Part shown: positions 5,873 to 7,524 of the stretch, piece after piece | Position numbering within the stretch: the stretch's first letter is position 1 | Layout of the letters: each line of letters begins with the position of its first letter | DNA from: Prevotella sp. UBA1395 | Lineage (GTDB): Bacteria > Bacteroidota > Bacteroidia > Bacteroidales > Bacteroidaceae | Reading direction: 5' to 3' | NCBI GenBank assembly: GCA_002305235.1 | Contig: DBQL01000048.1 | Coordinates: 13,110-20,633 of the forward strand | DNA: 7,524 bases | Made by a program: the position numbers and the translations under genes | The notes under the pieces: generated by a model | The model's database searches: none | The model's input: the letters and a program-made list of their open reading frames with translations, nothing else | Told to the model about the DNA's origin: nothing

Positions 5873-5896
5873 GGATTGGTATGTGTATTGCATTTG
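5864..5896 (+). promoter_or_regulatory. Weak candidate promoter for hsp20
   Basis: TGCATTTG (5889-5896) differs by one base from TAnnTTTG, and ATTG (5864-5867) lies 21 bases upstream within the terminator arm. Both boxes are imperfect, unlike the other promoters here, so a different sigma factor or activator may drive the gene. No CIRCE-type element is seen in the leader. Confidence 0.25.
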
Positions 5897-5904
5897 GTGA
5901 TGTA

Positions 5905-5951
5905 GATGAGTTCATCAATCGAGAATAACATTCAAGTAATCATTCAATAAT
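5905..5951 (+). repeat. Hsp20 leader: dyad plus tandem direct repeat
   Basis: GATGAGTTCATC (5905-5916) forms a 5-bp dyad around GT. It is followed by two abutting near-identical units: CATTCAAGTAAT (5929-5940) and CATTCAATAAT (5941-5951), which differ by a one-base indel. The second unit ends 11 bp before the hsp20 start codon. It could be an operator pair, a leader RNA element or a recent slippage duplication. Confidence 0.4.
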
Positions 5952-5962
5952 TAAAGAAAGAT

Positions 5963-6379
5963 ATGAACATGTACACACGCAATGGTTGGCTTCCCGAAGT
6001 CTTCAACGACTTCTTTGATACAAACAGTATGTCGCGTACCAGTGCAACGGCACCGGCCATCAACGTACTTGAGAGCAACTCGCAATATACAGTGGAGCTG
6101 GCTGCTCCCGGACTGAAGAAAGAAGATTTCGCGGTCAATGTCAATGCCGATGGCGATCTCACTGTCAAGATGATGAAACAGCAGTCGGACAAGGATGAGA
6201 CGGCCCGTTATCTGCGCCGGGAATTTGCCTATTCCAAGTTTGAACAGACCTTGATTCTCCCCAAGGATGTAGACCGTACGAAGATTGCCGCCCGTGTGGC
6301 CGACGGTGTACTTACCGTTGACTTACCTAAAATCAACAAGGAAGAGCAGAAGGTTGTCAGAACAATAGATGTGTCTTGA
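5963..6379 (+). CDS. Small heat-shock protein, Hsp20/alpha-crystallin family
   Basis: Small heat-shock proteins are ATP-independent cytosolic chaperones that hold unfolding proteins as oligomers. The 138-residue product has a short N-terminal arm (1-30, with NGWLPEVFNDFFD) and an alpha-crystallin domain from about 31 to 123. The domain includes YTVELAAPGLKKEDF (42-56), FAYSKFEQTLILP (88-100) and the hallmark ADGVLTVDLPK (113-123). The C-terminal extension ends TIDVS, where IDV (135-137) fits the I-x-I/V motif that docks on a neighbouring subunit. The ATG at 5963 follows AAAGAAAG; a second ATG two codons on (5969) is possible. It stands alone between two intrinsic terminators, so it is probably its own transcription unit. 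No CIRCE-like HrcA site is seen in the leader. Confidence 0.95.
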   Translation: MNMYTRNGWLPEVFNDFFDTNSMSRTSATAPAINVLESNSQYTVELAAPGLKKEDFAVNVNADGDLTVKMMKQQSDKDETARYLRREFAYSKFEQTLILPKDVDRTKIAARVADGVLTVDLPKINKEEQKVVRTIDVS

Positions 6380-6437
6380 TAATATGAAAGTTGGTTAACT
6401 GCATATAAATTTAGATTGGTAGATTGTTAGTTTGTTT

Positions 6438-6468
6438 CCCCGAATACATTGATATTCGGGGATTTTTT
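6438..6468 (+). terminator. Intrinsic terminator of hsp20
   Basis: CCCCGAATA (6438-6446) pairs perfectly with TATTCGGGG (6453-6461) around a 6-nt loop and is followed by A and six Ts (6463-6468). It is 58 bp after the hsp20 stop. Its T-run ends one base before the -7 promoter box of the next gene. Confidence 0.9.
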
Positions 6469-6477
6469 GTACTTTTG
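6448..6477 (+). promoter_or_regulatory. Promoter for the calcium/sodium antiporter gene, overlapping the terminator
   Basis: TACTTTTG (6470-6477), continuing CGCAC, matches the Bacteroidota -7 box TAnnTTTG. A -33 element is less clear: ATTG (6448-6451) gives an 18-nt spacer and lies in the terminator loop. Transcription should begin near 6482-6486, leaving a leader of about 15-20 nt. This rules out translation starts upstream of 6480. Confidence 0.65.
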
Positions 6478-6501
6478 CGCACTCAATTATACCATATTTA
6501 T

Positions 6502-7506
6502 ATGTTATCACAAATGTTATTTTCGTTTGCCGCTCCTCAGATGTGGCTGCAAATCGTTTTGTTTGTTGTTGGAATCGGCATAGTGTTGTGGGGCGCCGAC
6601 CGTCTCACCGACGGTGCGGTGGGCATCGCCGAGCGCATGGGAGTGCCGCAAATCGTTATCGGTCTCACCATTGTGGCCATGGGAACGTCGATGCCCGAGT
6701 TTTTCGTGAGCTTCATGTCGGCCGTCAACGGTACGCCCGACTTGGCCGTGGGAAATGTCGTGGGAAGCAATATTTTCAATTCTTTGTTTATCGTTGGTTG
6801 TGCCGCGGCGGTCTCGCCGATAGTCATCTTGCACAATACGGTCAAGAAAGACATACCTTTTGGTTTGGTGGCTTCGGCCGTTTTGCTCATCATGTGCTTA
6901 GATTCGGGCATCAGTAGGGTAGACGCTTTGTTGATGCTCCTGATGTTCGTGTTTTTCATGTACAATACGGTTAAGATAGCTCGAGAGGACAATACGGGTG
7001 AGAACATGCCCTCGGACAGCTCCGAACCGAAGGCAGAAGAAACCAAGAAGCCTGTTGGTATGGGCAAAGCCATACTCTTGACCTTGGTTGGTCTGGTATG
7101 TCTTATTTTGGGTTCCAATGTCTTTGTGGATAATGTGTCGGCCATTGCGCGCAGCTTGGGAATGAGCGATGCCCTCATCGGACTTACCATTGTGGCCTGT
7201 GGCACATCCTTGCCCGAGCTTGCCACGAGTGTGGTGGCCGCGCGTCGGGGCAACAGTGGCATCGCCATTGGTAATGTCTTGGGTTCCAATGTGTTCAATA
7301 TCCTTGGTATCTTGGGTCTCACCGGACTCATTTCGCCGATGCAATTGCAGGGTATCACCAACGTCGACCTCTCTGTCATGGTGATTGCCGTGGTCTTGCT
7401 TTGGCTGTTCTCCTATACCAAATATCTCATTGCCCGATGGGAAGGCGGTGTGCTGATACTTACCTTTGTGGGCTATTTGACCTACCTCATCACGCAGACG
7501 GCATGA
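6502..7506 (+). CDS. Calcium/sodium antiporter, CaCA family (YrbG-like)
   Basis: An inner-membrane cation exchanger, by family likely moving Ca2+ out against Na+ or H+. The 334-residue protein has the two inverted alpha repeats that form the ion path. Repeat 1 contains GLTIVAMGTSMPE (54-66) and GNVVGSNIFN (84-93). Repeat 2 contains GLTIVACGTSLPE (227-239) and GNVLGSNVFN (258-267). The acidic Glu66 and Glu239 are the expected ion ligands. About ten hydrophobic segments are visible. A polar, acidic loop (about 160-187) separates the halves and is shorter than in eukaryotic exchangers. I chose the ATG at 6502, although the frame is open from 6424. The upstream part encodes a terminator and the promoter and gives no family-like sequence. 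Met5 (6514) is an alternative. Ion selectivity cannot be read from sequence. Confidence 0.93.
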   Translation: MLSQMLFSFAAPQMWLQIVLFVVGIGIVLWGADRLTDGAVGIAERMGVPQIVIGLTIVAMGTSMPEFFVSFMSAVNGTPDLAVGNVVGSNIFNSLFIVGCAAAVSPIVILHNTVKKDIPFGLVASAVLLIMCLDSGISRVDALLMLLMFVFFMYNTVKIAREDNTGENMPSDSSEPKAEETKKPVGMGKAILLTLVGLVCLILGSNVFVDNVSAIARSLGMSDALIGLTIVACGTSLPELATSVVAARRGNSGIAIGNVLGSNVFNILGILGLTGLISPMQLQGITNVDLSVMVIAVVLLWLFSYTKYLIARWEGGVLILTFVGYLTYLITQTA

Positions 7507-7524
7507 CCATCTGAAGTTATTTTT

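Noticed and set aside
6424..6501. Upstream TTG start for the antiporter adding 26 residues
   Set aside because: The segment contains the hsp20 terminator and the -7 promoter box, so it is not translated in the antiporter transcript.
6537..7379. 280-codon open frame on the minus strand across the antiporter gene
   Set aside because: It is antisense to a clearly conserved two-repeat membrane protein; its translation shows no domain and reads like a complement of hydrophobic codons.

Overview
The window looks like core chromosome of a Bacteroidota bacterium, most likely a Prevotella-like member of Bacteroidales. The evidence is threefold. Promoters have the Bacteroidota form (TTTG near -33, TAnnTTTG near -7). 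Start codons are preceded by A-rich leaders, not Shine-Dalgarno sequences. The gene content is typical of the group: a long NusB, a nusB-yajC-ybbR-coaE cluster and a DUF5606-type protein. I see no mobile element, CRISPR array, tRNA or rRNA, and no plainly new biological system.

Left arm, minus strand, read from about 2180 down to 1: rplY (ribosomal protein L25/CTC), pth (peptidyl-tRNA hydrolase), hslR (S4-domain RNA-binding heat-shock protein) and purN (GAR transformylase, cut by the window edge). The first three are packed with a 5-bp gap and a 4-bp ATGA overlap, and look like a ribosome function and rescue operon. purN follows after 63 bp. A long stem-loop carries the hslR stop codon in its loop and may set purN expression apart.

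Centre, 2088-2324: a divergent control region with two back-to-back promoters, one for rplY and one for nusB, whose -7 boxes are nearly identical.

Right arm, plus strand: nusB (antitermination factor, unusually long), yajC (Sec accessory subunit), a YbbR-domain membrane protein, coaE (dephospho-CoA kinase) and a DUF5606-type protein form a tight operon. It ends at a strong intrinsic terminator at 5825-5872. Next comes a monocistronic Hsp20 small heat-shock gene with its own terminator at 6438-6468. Last is a calcium/sodium antiporter of the CaCA family, whose -7 promoter box directly follows that terminator.

The observations most worth a second look are an apparent internal repeat of the NusB helical unit that explains the protein's extra length, the stop-codon hairpin between hslR and purN, a nine-alanine tail on L25, and a short tandem repeat in the hsp20 leader. 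All coding regions over about 100 codons are assigned, and no gene-free stretch exceeds 300 bases.
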